From Kineococcus rhizosphaerae (GTDB taxonomy: Bacteria; Actinomycetota; Actinomycetes; Actinomycetales; Kineococcaceae): DNA of 64,000 bases. Shown one piece after another: positions 8,286 to 16,352 of the stretch (position 1 is its first letter; every line of letters begins with the position of its first letter). The stretch covers positions 227,431-291,430 of the forward strand of contig NZ_PVZF01000009.1 in the NCBI RefSeq assembly GCF_003002055.1. The letters run 5' to 3'. The translations under genes were made by a program, and so were the position numbers. The notes under the pieces were generated by a model. That model did no database searches, was not told where the DNA came from, and was given only the letters and a program-made list of their open reading frames with translations.

Positions 8286-8785
8286 GCACCCGAGCGGACT
8301 CGACGGACGAGGCGGTGGCCGGTGAGCGGCCCACGGGCCAGGGGGCGCGCGTCCTGGCCGAGGCGACCGCCGCCCTGCGCCGCTACACCCCCGCGGGGTG
8401 GCAGGACGTGCGGACCGATCTGCTGGCCCTGGCCCGCCGCGCCCACCGCCCCTCGGCGCCCGTCCGCGGGCGCCACGACCTGGGCGACTTCCTGCTGGCC
8501 ACCGACGTCCTCGTCGGCGCCCTGCGCGCGGCCGTCGACCCGGTGCCCGACGTCACCGTCGCCGCCGTGCACTGCGTCACCGGTGACGGCGAGCGCCTCA
8601 CCGGGGTCACGGTCGAGGTCGCCGCCCTCTTCGGGACCCACCTGCCCACGGCGGCCGACACCGTGCACGACACCGTCGACCGCGCCCTCGGCGACCTGCT
8701 GGGGGTCCTGCGGCCGCCGTCGGACGCCGTCGACGTCCACGTGCACGTCGCCGACGTGGTCACCGACCGGACCGCCGTGGACTGA
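8282..8785 (+). CDS. Asp23-like protein coupled to the sigma factor
   Basis: A 167-residue soluble protein. Its core RHDLGDFLLATDVLVGALRAA, then VTVAAVHCVTGDGERLTGVTVEV and a helix HDTVDRALGDLLGVL, resembles the Asp23 fold with a longer N-terminal extension rich in basic residues (about 1-60). It is translated with the ECF sigma factor through a GTGA overlap and faces the main Asp23 operon, so it probably belongs to the same response. The family match is weaker than for the other three copies. Confidence 0.55.
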   Translation: MSTRADSTDEAVAGERPTGQGARVLAEATAALRRYTPAGWQDVRTDLLALARRAHRPSAPVRGRHDLGDFLLATDVLVGALRAAVDPVPDVTVAAVHCVTGDGERLTGVTVEVAALFGTHLPTAADTVHDTVDRALGDLLGVLRPPSDAVDVHVHVADVVTDRTAVD

Positions 8786-8815
8786 CCCCTCGGGAGCCGG
8801 GGCGCGCCGGAGGGC

Positions 8816-9649
8816 TCAGGACGGTCGCAGCTCCGAGGCGACGTCCGGCACGTACCGGTACGCCTCGCGCGGCGGCCGGACGTACTTGCCCGCCGCCGGC
8901 CGGCGCCCCAGGGTGAGCTTGCGGGGTTCGAGCTCGGAGTACGGGACCTGCCCCAGCACGTGCGACAGGCAGTTCAGCCGCGCGGCCCGCTTGTCGTCGG
9001 CCTCCACCACCCACCACGGGGCGAACGGCGTGTCGCAGCGGGCGAACATCTCGTCCTTGGCCCGGGAGAAGTCCACCCAGCGCCGCCGGGCCTCGATGTC
9101 CATCTCCGACAGCTTCCAGCGCCGCATGGGGTCGTCGAGCCGGGACCGCAGGCGTTTCTCCTGCTCGGTGTCGCTCACCGAGAACCAGTACTTCAGCAGG
9201 ACGATCCCGTCGTCGACGAGCATCCGCTCGAACTCCGGCGCCTGCGTCAGGAACGTCTCCAGCTCCCCCGGCGTGCAGAAACCCATGACGCGCTCCACCC
9301 CGGCCCGGTTGTACCAGGACCGGTCGAACAGCACGATCTCCCCCGCCGTCGGCAGGTGCTGGACGTACCGCTGGAAGTACCACTGCCCCTTCTCGCGTTC
9401 ACTGGGCGCCGGCAGCGCCACGACGCGCGCGGTCCGCGGGTTCAGGTACTCCGTGAGCCGTTTGATCGCCCCGCCCTTGCCCGCGGCGTCACGGCCCTCG
9501 AAGAGGATCGCGACGCGGGCGCCGGTCCGCACCACCCAGTCCTGCAGGACGACGAGTTCGCGCTGCAGTTCCAGCAGCCGCGCCTCGTAGGCCCCGCGCG
9601 GGACCTTTCCGGCGCCGCCGTCCTCCGGGTCGCGTCGCTTCTTCGCCAT
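8816..9649 (-). CDS. ppk2: Polyphosphate kinase 2
   Basis: A 277-residue PPK2-family enzyme, which moves phosphate between polyphosphate and nucleotides. Walker A is GRDAAGKGG (residues 52-60), the Walker B and lid region is LFDRSWYNRAGVERVMGF (about 108-125), and SEREKGQWYFQRYV and RRWKLSEMD are typical family blocks. The length fits a single-domain PPK2, close to class I, so it could use ADP or GDP. It stands alone on the minus strand, 30 bases from the convergent Asp23-like gene. Confidence 0.93.
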   Translation of the reverse strand: MAKKRRDPEDGGAGKVPRGAYEARLLELQRELVVLQDWVVRTGARVAILFEGRDAAGKGGAIKRLTEYLNPRTARVVALPAPSEREKGQWYFQRYVQHLPTAGEIVLFDRSWYNRAGVERVMGFCTPGELETFLTQAPEFERMLVDDGIVLLKYWFSVSDTEQEKRLRSRLDDPMRRWKLSEMDIEARRRWVDFSRAKDEMFARCDTPFAPWWVVEADDKRAARLNCLSHVLGQVPYSELEPRKLTLGRRPAAGKYVRPPREAYRYVPDVASELRPS

Positions 9650-9781
9650 CGTCCGTCCCCTCCCGTGCCCACCGGCGCTCCGCCGTGATCACCGATCCTG
9701 TCCCCGCACCGGGCGGGGTGCCAGTCGCTCGCGGTGGACGCCCCCGCCGTGCGGGCCGGGACCCCGCGGGATGATCGCGCG

Positions 9782-11050
9782 GTGACCGCCTCCGCGCCGC
9801 TCGCCCGCCGCCTCGGCCGCGCCGACGCCGTCGTCATCGGCCTCGGGTCCATGCTCGGCGCCGGCGTCTTCGCCGCCTTCACCCCCGCCGCGGCCGCCGC
9901 GGGTCCCGGTCTGCTGCTCGGCCTCGTCCTGGCCGCGGTCGTCGCCTGGTGCAACGCGACCGCCACCGCGCAGCTCGCCGCCGCCCACCCCAGTTCCGGC
10001 GGCGCCTACCTCTACGGCCGCGAGCGCCTGGGCGAGCGCTGGGGTTTCCTCGCCGGCTGGGGCTTCGTCGTGGGCAAGACCGCCAGCTGCGCCGCCATGG
10101 CCACGACCTTCGCCGCGCACGTCGTGCCCGGCCCCTGGCAGCGTCCCGCGGCGGCGCTGGCCGTGGTGGCGCTGGCCGTCGTGAACCACCGCGGGATCAC
10201 CCGCACGGCGCGCCTGACCCGGGTCCTGCTGGCGGTGACCCTGAGCGCGCTGGCGGTCGTCGTCGTCGCCTCCCTGGTGGGGGCCTTCGCGGGGGACGGC
10301 GCCCCGCGGGCCGCGCTGGACCTCACCCCCCTGGACGTCCCGGGCGTCCTGCAGTCGGCCGGGCTGCTGTTCTTCGCCTTCGCCGGGTACGCGCGCGTGG
10401 CCACGCTGGGCGAGGAGGTCCGCGACCCGGCCCGCACGATCCCGTGGGCGGTGACGGTGGCCCTGGCCTGCGCCGTCGTCGTCTACGCCCTGGTCGGCGT
10501 CGCCGTCCTGGCGGCCCTGGGTGCGGACCGGCTGGCGACGCAGGACGCTCCCCTGGTCGCCGCGGCCGGGACCGCCGGCTGGGGCTGGACGTCACCGCTG
10601 GTCCGCGCCGGTGCGGCGGCCGCCGCGCTCGGGGCCCTGCTGGGGCTCGTCGCCGGCGTCGGCCGGACGAGCCTGGCGGTGGCCCGCAACGGCGACCTGC
10701 CCCGGGCGCTGGCCGCGGTGCACCCCCGGTACGCCGTCCCGCACCGCGCGCAGGCGCTCGTCGCGGTCGTCGTGGGCGCCCTCGTCCTCAGCGTCGACCT
10801 GCGCTCGGCGATCGGGTTCTCCTCCTTCGGGGTGCTCGTCTACTACCTCGTCGCCAACGTGGCCGCGTGGACGCAACCGCGCGAACAGCGCCGCTTCCCC
10901 CGCGCGCTGCAGGTGATCGGGGCGGCCGGGTGCGTCGCCCTGGTCGCCGCGCTGCCGGCCCGCTCGGTGGCGGCCGGGATCCTGGTGTTCGCGGTCGGGT
11001 TCGGCTACCGGTCGGTGCACGCCCGGTCCGCGCGCCGGCGCCGCGGCTGA
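9782..11050 (+). CDS. APC-family amino acid permease
   Basis: A 422-residue carrier with about twelve helices. The first helix holds the family motif VVIGLGSMLGAGVFAAF, which forms the substrate site in the LeuT fold; NHRGITRTARL and FFAFAGYARVATLGEEVRDPARTIPWA follow, the latter split over helix 6 and the next loop. It would import an amino acid by proton symport. The GTG at 9782 puts about 15 residues ahead of helix 1; an ATG at 9734 in frame adds 16 unlikely residues. No neighbour suggests a substrate. Confidence 0.85.
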   Translation: MTASAPLARRLGRADAVVIGLGSMLGAGVFAAFTPAAAAAGPGLLLGLVLAAVVAWCNATATAQLAAAHPSSGGAYLYGRERLGERWGFLAGWGFVVGKTASCAAMATTFAAHVVPGPWQRPAAALAVVALAVVNHRGITRTARLTRVLLAVTLSALAVVVVASLVGAFAGDGAPRAALDLTPLDVPGVLQSAGLLFFAFAGYARVATLGEEVRDPARTIPWAVTVALACAVVVYALVGVAVLAALGADRLATQDAPLVAAAGTAGWGWTSPLVRAGAAAAALGALLGLVAGVGRTSLAVARNGDLPRALAAVHPRYAVPHRAQALVAVVVGALVLSVDLRSAIGFSSFGVLVYYLVANVAAWTQPREQRRFPRALQVIGAAGCVALVAALPARSVAAGILVFAVGFGYRSVHARSARRRRG

Positions 11051-11061
11051 GGGCGGGTGGG

Positions 11062-12807
11062 TCAGCCGCGCCGGGAGGGCAGGAACTGCTCGACGCGGGC
11101 CACGGCCAGCCCGATGCGCGGCAGGTCCGACGTGCGCTCGAAGCACAGGAAGCGCGGGACCCAGCGCGGCTGGTACTTGGCGTTGCTGCGGTAGAGCTGT
11201 TCGAGCTGCCACGTCCGCGAGAACACGACGAGCACCCGGTACCACAGCCGCAGCACCGGCCCGGCCCCCAGCCGCGAACCCCGGTCGAACACCGACCGGA
11301 ACACGGCGAAGTTCAGCGAGATGCGCTGCAGGGCCGCGCTCCTGGCGTGGGCGACGACGTCGGTGACGACGAGTTCCACCGTGCCGTTGGGCGCCTGCGG
11401 GTTGCGGCGCATGAGGTCGAGCGAGACCCCGTGCACCCCCCACGGCACGAACGTCAGCACCGCCAGCAGCTCACCCTCGGCGGTGCGCGCGGTGGCGACG
11501 AGCAGGTCCGGGTCGGCCGGGTCCCCCAACCGGCCCAGGGCCATCGAGAAACCCCGTTCCTGCCCCTCGCGCCAGGTCACCGCGGCCGAGGCGATCTCCA
11601 GGAGCTCCGAGTCCGGGACGTCCTGCTGACGCCGGACGCCGACCTGCGTGCCCCCGCGCCGGGCCCGGTTCACGGCCTGCCGCAGACCCCGGACGGCCCG
11701 GCCCTCCAGGCTGAACGCGTCGACGTCCAGGACCGCCTCGTCGCCGACCTCCAGGACCTGCAGCCCCGCCCGGTGGTAGACGGCGGCCCCGGCCTCGGAG
11801 GCACCGACGACGGCGGGACGCCAGGCGTGCGCGGCCAGCTGCTCGCGCCACGCCTCGACGGCCGCGGGCCACGACGTCTCGTTCCCGACGGGGTCGCCGC
11901 TGGCGACGCTGACGCCCCCGACGACGCGGTGGACGACCGCGGCGCGCCCGTTCGGGGCGAACACGGCCGTCTTGTCCCGGCGCAGGTTGAAGTACCCCAG
12001 GGCGTCGCCCTCGCCCTCGGTGGCCAGCAGCCGGCGCAGGGGTTCCTCCGCCGCGCCCAGGGCCGCGGGATCGGCGGCGGGACGGAACAGGAACCACGTG
12101 ACGAGGAGCACCAGGACGGTCCCGGCGGAGTTCAGGACGACGTCGACCCAGCCGGGCACGAGGACCCCGTCGGGGAAGATGACGAAGGTGTCGACGGACA
12201 CGAGGGTTCCCGCGGCGGCGTACCAGAGCCGGCTCAGGACGTTCCCGGCGCTCTCCTGCGTCGCGACCACGAACCCCGTGCCGATCGCCAGCCAGACCAG
12301 GCTCGCCCCGCCGCCGATCCGCAGGGCCTGGCGCACCCCCAGCCGCGACGGCAGGACCGTGAACTCGCGCCGGGACACCACCAGGAGCACGAGGAGCAGG
12401 CACTGCACGGTGAGGAACCCGTGCGCGGGGAACGCGTCGACCAGGCTCCACACGACGTTGCAGACGGCGTTCAGGCCGGTCACGACGACCGCCGTCCACC
12501 AGGCCGCCCGCTTGCGCTGCGCGAGGGAGTGCGCCAGCAGCAGCAGGACCGTCCCGTAGCCGAAGCTGGGCCAGCTCGTGGCGAAGACGACGTCGGCCAC
12601 CAGCGGCGGCGCCGACTGCGCGCGGTCGGACAGGGGCGCGTGGACCGCCATCGCGATGGACGCCAGTCCCGACAGCAGGAAGACCCACGTGCCGGCCGAG
12701 GCCAGGAGGCGGGGCAGCCGGCCGCCGCGGGGCTCCGGCTCGTGGCCCGTCCGGGTCCGCACCGGCTCCGCCGATCGCACCACGCCCACGTTCCCGCCCA
12801 CGGCCAC
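11062..12807 (-). CDS. MprF/LysX-like membrane protein with DUF2156 domain
   Basis: A 581-residue protein: about six or seven membrane helices in residues 40-235, then a soluble DUF2156 (lysylphosphatidylglycerol synthase-like GNAT fold) domain. Family landmarks include GYFNLRRDKTAVFAPNG, VASGDPVG, RGLRQAVNRARRGGTQV, VTWREGQERGFSMALGRL and FAVFRSVFDRGSRLG. MprF-type enzymes transfer lysine or alanine from tRNA to phosphatidylglycerol and flip the product, which lowers the negative charge of the envelope. The lysyl-tRNA synthetase domain of mycobacterial LysX is absent, so it would depend on a separate synthetase. Confidence 0.8.
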   Translation of the reverse strand: MAVGGNVGVVRSAEPVRTRTGHEPEPRGGRLPRLLASAGTWVFLLSGLASIAMAVHAPLSDRAQSAPPLVADVVFATSWPSFGYGTVLLLLAHSLAQRKRAAWWTAVVVTGLNAVCNVVWSLVDAFPAHGFLTVQCLLLVLLVVSRREFTVLPSRLGVRQALRIGGGASLVWLAIGTGFVVATQESAGNVLSRLWYAAAGTLVSVDTFVIFPDGVLVPGWVDVVLNSAGTVLVLLVTWFLFRPAADPAALGAAEEPLRRLLATEGEGDALGYFNLRRDKTAVFAPNGRAAVVHRVVGGVSVASGDPVGNETSWPAAVEAWREQLAAHAWRPAVVGASEAGAAVYHRAGLQVLEVGDEAVLDVDAFSLEGRAVRGLRQAVNRARRGGTQVGVRRQQDVPDSELLEIASAAVTWREGQERGFSMALGRLGDPADPDLLVATARTAEGELLAVLTFVPWGVHGVSLDLMRRNPQAPNGTVELVVTDVVAHARSAALQRISLNFAVFRSVFDRGSRLGAGPVLRLWYRVLVVFSRTWQLEQLYRSNAKYQPRWVPRFLCFERTSDLPRIGLAVARVEQFLPSRRG

Positions 12808-12946
12808 CGTCTCCTCGCGCTCCCGTGAGGACGCCCGGCGGCGACCTCCGGTACCCGATCGTGCCGGTCACGACCCACGGCGGGCATCCGCCCGCGGTAC
12901 CGGACGACGACGTGCGCCACCCCTACCCACGGAGGTCGCAGGTCAT

Positions 12947-12965
12947 CCCGGGGTAGTACCCCGGG
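12947..12965 (-). terminator. Hairpin beyond rpiA stop
   Basis: A perfect 9-bp inverted repeat (CCCGGGGTA, one central G, TACCCCGGG) lies six bases past the rpiA stop on the minus strand. It probably ends the rpiA transcript. Confidence 0.55.
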
Positions 12966-12971
12966 AGGGGG

Positions 12972-13694
12972 TCAGGCGCCCGCGCGCAGCTCGCGCAGGT
13001 CGGCCGTGCCGTCGGAACGGCCCACGACGACGGCGTCGGCCATCTGCACGAACAGCCCGTTCTCCACGACGCCGGGGATCTGGTTGAGCGCCAGCGCCAG
13101 CGCCGGCGCGTCCCGGACGGCCCCCAGCTCGACGTCCAGCAGGTAGTTGCCGGAGTCGGTGAGCACGAGCTCCCCGTCGCGCCGGCGCCGCTCGAGGTCG
13201 GCGACCTCGTACCCGTGCTCCCGCAGCAGGCGGGCCACGAGCCGCGTCGTGCTCGACCAGCCGAAGGGCAGGACCTCGATCGGCAGGGGGAACCGGCCAA
13301 GCGTGGTCACGATCTTGCTCTCGTCGGTGACGATCACCGTGCGGCGCGAGGCGCGGGAGATGATCTTCTCTCGCAGCAGGGCCGCGCCGCCGCCCTTGAT
13401 CATGTCGCCGTTCCCGTCCAGCTCGTCGGCGCCGTCGACCGTGAGGTCCAGCTCGGGGTCGGTCTCCAGGTCGGTGAGCCGCACCCCCACGCTCAGGGCG
13501 AGGTCGCGCGTGGACGTCGACGTGGGGACCCCCACGACGTCGAGGCCGTCGGCGACGCGCTCGGCCAGGGCCCGGACGAAGAAGTGCGCGGTCGAGCCCG
13601 ACCCCAGCCCCAGCGTCATCCCGTCCCGGCACAGCTCGACGGCCCGGCGGGCGGCGGCCTGCTTGGCCAGGTCCTGGGCGCTGGTGGTGGTCAT
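12972..13694 (-). CDS. rpiA: Ribose-5-phosphate isomerase A
   Basis: A 240-residue RpiA, which interconverts ribose-5-phosphate and ribulose-5-phosphate in the pentose phosphate pathway. Family motifs in order: LGLGSGSTAHFFVRAL near residue 35, DLTVDGADELD (catalytic Asp pair) near 90, IKGGGAALLREKI, and LPFGWSSTTR. The ATG at 13694 has GGAGGGA upstream; a longer frame to 13763 is ignored. It faces a sugar-phosphate isomerase/epimerase gene, which may share the pathway. Confidence 0.95.
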   Translation of the reverse strand: MTTTSAQDLAKQAAARRAVELCRDGMTLGLGSGSTAHFFVRALAERVADGLDVVGVPTSTSTRDLALSVGVRLTDLETDPELDLTVDGADELDGNGDMIKGGGAALLREKIISRASRRTVIVTDESKIVTTLGRFPLPIEVLPFGWSSTTRLVARLLREHGYEVADLERRRRDGELVLTDSGNYLLDVELGAVRDAPALALALNQIPGVVENGLFVQMADAVVVGRSDGTADLRELRAGA

Positions 13695-13825
13695 GCGGTC
13701 CCTCCGAGGTGGTCGGCAGCTCGACACGGCAGCGGGCACCGCCCGGTCGGCTCCATGGTCCACGGTTCACCGCGCGCACCGCGCACGGGGGGTCGCCCGC
13801 GCAGGCCCCGCGTAGGGTCGCCCGG

Positions 13826-14665
13826 ATGACCGCACCCGCTCTCGTGGCCACCTGCTGGACGACCGCCGGCACGGCCCGCCCGCTGGACGCCTCTGAGGTG
13901 GCGTCGTACTCCCCCCTCGAACGCGTCCGTGCCGTGGCCGACGGCGGCTGGACGGGGCTGGGGTTCGCCCACGAGGACCTCGAGCGGATCCGCGCGACGA
14001 CGGGTTTCGCGGTCATCGCCGCGGCCGCCCGGGACGCCGGCCTCACCCACGTCGAGGTCGAACTGGTGACGGACTGGTGGAAGCCGGAGGAGTCCTGGCG
14101 GCCCCGCTGGGAACTGCTGCTGGAGGCCGCGCAGGCGTTCGGTTCGCCCTTCGTCAAGGCGGGCACGGAGTTCAGCGCCCCGTGGGCTGACCTGTCGCCG
14201 CTGGTGGACCCGTTGCGCCGCCTGGCGATCGAGGCCGCCGACCACGGGACGCGGGTCGCGCTGGAACCCCTGCCGTTCTCGATGGTCGGCTCGGTCCCCG
14301 CCGGGGCCGACCTCGTGCGCGCCGTCGACCACCCCGGCGCCGGGCTGGCCGTGGACCTGTGGCACGTGGTCCGCGCGGGCACCACGCTGGCCGAGCTCGA
14401 GCAGTGCCTGACGGCCGACCTGGTCGCGGCCGTGGAACTCGACGACGCCGACGCCGACCCCGTGGGCACGCTGTTCGAGGACACCCGGGACCGCCGGCGC
14501 TACTGCGGCGAGGGCGCGCAGGACGTCCGCGGTTTCGTCGAGGTCCTGCGCCGGCTGGGTTTCCCGGGCCCGTGGGGCGTGGAGATCCTGTCCGACGAGC
14601 ACCGCGGCCTGGACCTGACGGCAGGGCTGGCCCGCGCCCGGCGGACGGCGCTGAGCTGCTTCTAG
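13826..14665 (+). CDS. Sugar phosphate isomerase/epimerase (TIM barrel)
   Basis: A 279-residue protein of the AP-endonuclease-2/xylose isomerase-like TIM barrel family. Metal-binding candidates are the acids and His in HVEVELVTDWW, VALEPLPFSM, GLAVDLWHVVRAG and WGVEILSDEH, at the ends of successive strands. The family isomerises or epimerises sugars and inositol derivatives with a divalent metal. The Shine-Dalgarno is weak. The 3' end overlaps the stop of the convergent small gene by three bases (CTAG). Substrate unknown. Confidence 0.8.
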   Translation: MTAPALVATCWTTAGTARPLDASEVASYSPLERVRAVADGGWTGLGFAHEDLERIRATTGFAVIAAAARDAGLTHVEVELVTDWWKPEESWRPRWELLLEAAQAFGSPFVKAGTEFSAPWADLSPLVDPLRRLAIEAADHGTRVALEPLPFSMVGSVPAGADLVRAVDHPGAGLAVDLWHVVRAGTTLAELEQCLTADLVAAVELDDADADPVGTLFEDTRDRRRYCGEGAQDVRGFVEVLRRLGFPGPWGVEILSDEHRGLDLTAGLARARRTALSCF

Positions 14666-14925
14666 GGCTCGCGCCAGCCCTGGCCCCAGACCCGGGCCGC
14701 GCGCAGGAACTCCTGCAGCACCGGCGGCTGGGCGTACACCGCGTAGGTGTTGCGGCCCAGCGTGAGCGCCACGGCGACGTCCGGCACGTCCACCGCGAAG
14801 GCCCGCAGGTCCCGGACGAGGTGCTCGGGGAGGAACTCGGCCGGGCCCAGGGTGAGGAGGTCCTCGCGGAGGGCGGGGGCGAGCTGACGCCACCAGGACG
14901 CCACGGCGTCTGTCTGTTGCTGCAC
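14662..14925 (-). CDS. Hypothetical protein, 87-97 aa
   Basis: I do not recognise the family. The protein is helical, with WWRQLAPALREDLLTLGPAEFLPEHLVRDLRAF and a final EFLRAARVWGQGW segment, and no membrane span. I chose the GTG at 14925; an ATG at 14955 in the same frame would add ten residues, and neither has a convincing ribosome site. It is convergent with the isomerase and isolated from the operon downstream. Confidence 0.5.
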   Translation of the reverse strand: MQQQTDAVASWWRQLAPALREDLLTLGPAEFLPEHLVRDLRAFAVDVPDVAVALTLGRNTYAVYAQPPVLQEFLRAARVWGQGWREP

Positions 14926-15092
14926 ACCAAGGGTCTCGACCGGTCCGCACCGCACCTCGACCGCTCGTCACCCGGCTGGGGGTAGTGCACCACCCACCTG
15001 GCCCGCCCACCGCACCCGGCACCGGCCCGCCCGGGTCCGCCCGGTGCGCGAGGGCCTCCGGTCCCGTCCCGGCACGCAGACCGCCGCTCTCC

Positions 15093-16352
15093 CTACCCCC
15101 CGCCGCGCTGCCCCGCCAGCTCCTGCACGAACCGGGCGATGGACCCGTCCAGGTCGGCGCGCTCGAGCGCGCGCGGGTCCGCGTTGCTGGCCCGCACCTC
15201 CAGCACGGGGATCCCCTGCTCCTGCAGCGCCAGGGTGATGAACCGGGCCCCGGCGACGTCGTCGGCCACCAGGTGCACGACGCCGTCGACGCCGTGGGTG
15301 CGCGCCTCCCGCACGTACCACTGCGGGGCCAGCAGCGGGGAGTACAGCAGGTCGGTCACGCCGACGAACCGGGCCGCGAGCGCCTCGACCGGGTCGTCGC
15401 CGTAGCGGACGTAGCCGTCGGCGGCGATGGCCAGGTACATCGACCACACGAAGACCGCGCCGAACTCCTCCTCGAACCGGCGGTAGAGCGCGGTATCGCC
15501 CCACAGGCCGCGCCCGACCCACATGAGCCGGACCCGCTCGTCGGGCACGACGGCGGTGCCCGCCGCGACGAGGGCCTCGACCTCGTCGTGCAGGGCCCGG
15601 GCGGCGTCGCGGCCCCAGGGGCTGCCCCGGTGCCACTGCGGGACCATGACGGCGGGGATGGTGTCGCTGACCCGGACCGGCGTGGGCCGGGCCTGGGCGA
15701 TCAGGTCGCGGGTGCGCATGTTCCACTCCTCCTGCTCGTTGACGAGGTCCATCACCTCCCGCAGCCGGTCCAGGTCGAAGGTGCGGCCGGTGCGTTCCTC
15801 CAGGAAGGCGATGAGCTGACGGTTCTCCTCGGCCATGAGCGCGATCCGGTCGGCGCCGAAGACGCGCTCCCAGTCGTGGGCCACGAGGTCCCACCAGCGC
15901 TCGGGGGCCGGGACGGCGGCGGTGCGCTCGTACGGGAAGAACGCCGTGCCGGGCTCGTCGGTCCACGCCTCGAACGCCTTGCCGGTGGCGTCACCGCTCA
16001 GCTCGGCGATGACGATGCCCGGCTTCGGCAGCCCGCCCCACAGGGCGTCCTGGTCGGCGACGCCGCGCGAGCCGAGCGCGAGGACGTCGTACTGGCGGCT
16101 GTCGTCGGGGTGGCCCAGCCCGGCCACCACCGCCAGGCTCTCCTGCGCGAGCTGCTTGGCGGTGACGATCGAGGCCCACCACTGGTTCACGACGTAGGGC
16201 ACGTCCATCGCGCGCAGGACCTCCTGCGGGGCGTCGGCGTTGACCAGGGCGACGGCCTCCCCGGCGGCGGCACGCTCGCGCAGGTCGGCGAACCACGCGC
16301 GCTGGTGGGCGAGGGCAGCGGTGGTCGCCGCGAGCCGGCCCGCCCCGCTCAC
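15093..16352 (-). CDS. 2-hydroxyacyl-CoA dehydratase-like subunit lacking all cysteines (A)
   Basis: A 419-residue protein of the HgdB/BcrC-type family. The family usually binds a [4Fe-4S] cluster by cysteines and dehydrates 2-hydroxyacyl-CoA or reduces benzoyl-CoA. Recognisable blocks are VPYVVNQWWASI, WNMRTRDLIAQARPTPV, RLMWVGRGLWGDTALYRRFE, GVDGVVHLVADD and QGIPVLEVRASNADPR. At the last block the usual cluster cysteine after GVDG is replaced, and the whole protein has no Cys. It is the last gene of a nine-gene operon and overlaps its partner (16349-17500) by GTGA. Known: the family. Inferred: a non-iron-sulfur role, perhaps CoA-ester binding or lyase chemistry. Confidence 0.75.
   Translation of the reverse strand: MSGAGRLAATTAALAHQRAWFADLRERAAAGEAVALVNADAPQEVLRAMDVPYVVNQWWASIVTAKQLAQESLAVVAGLGHPDDSRQYDVLALGSRGVADQDALWGGLPKPGIVIAELSGDATGKAFEAWTDEPGTAFFPYERTAAVPAPERWWDLVAHDWERVFGADRIALMAEENRQLIAFLEERTGRTFDLDRLREVMDLVNEQEEWNMRTRDLIAQARPTPVRVSDTIPAVMVPQWHRGSPWGRDAARALHDEVEALVAAGTAVVPDERVRLMWVGRGLWGDTALYRRFEEEFGAVFVWSMYLAIAADGYVRYGDDPVEALAARFVGVTDLLYSPLLAPQWYVREARTHGVDGVVHLVADDVAGARFITLALQEQGIPVLEVRASNADPRALERADLDGSIARFVQELAGQRGGG

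Noticed and set aside
9949..12828. Open frame of 959 codons on the plus strand
   Set aside because: It runs in another frame over the APC permease gene and antisense to the MprF-like gene; its product is almost only Arg, Gly, Pro and Ala, as expected from GC-rich shadow frames.
16349..16351. Missing activator (HgdC type) simply overlooked next to the dehydratase-like pair
   Set aside because: All genes within 10 kb were assigned, and none has the ASKHA-type ATPase motifs or the CxxC-type cluster site of such activators.
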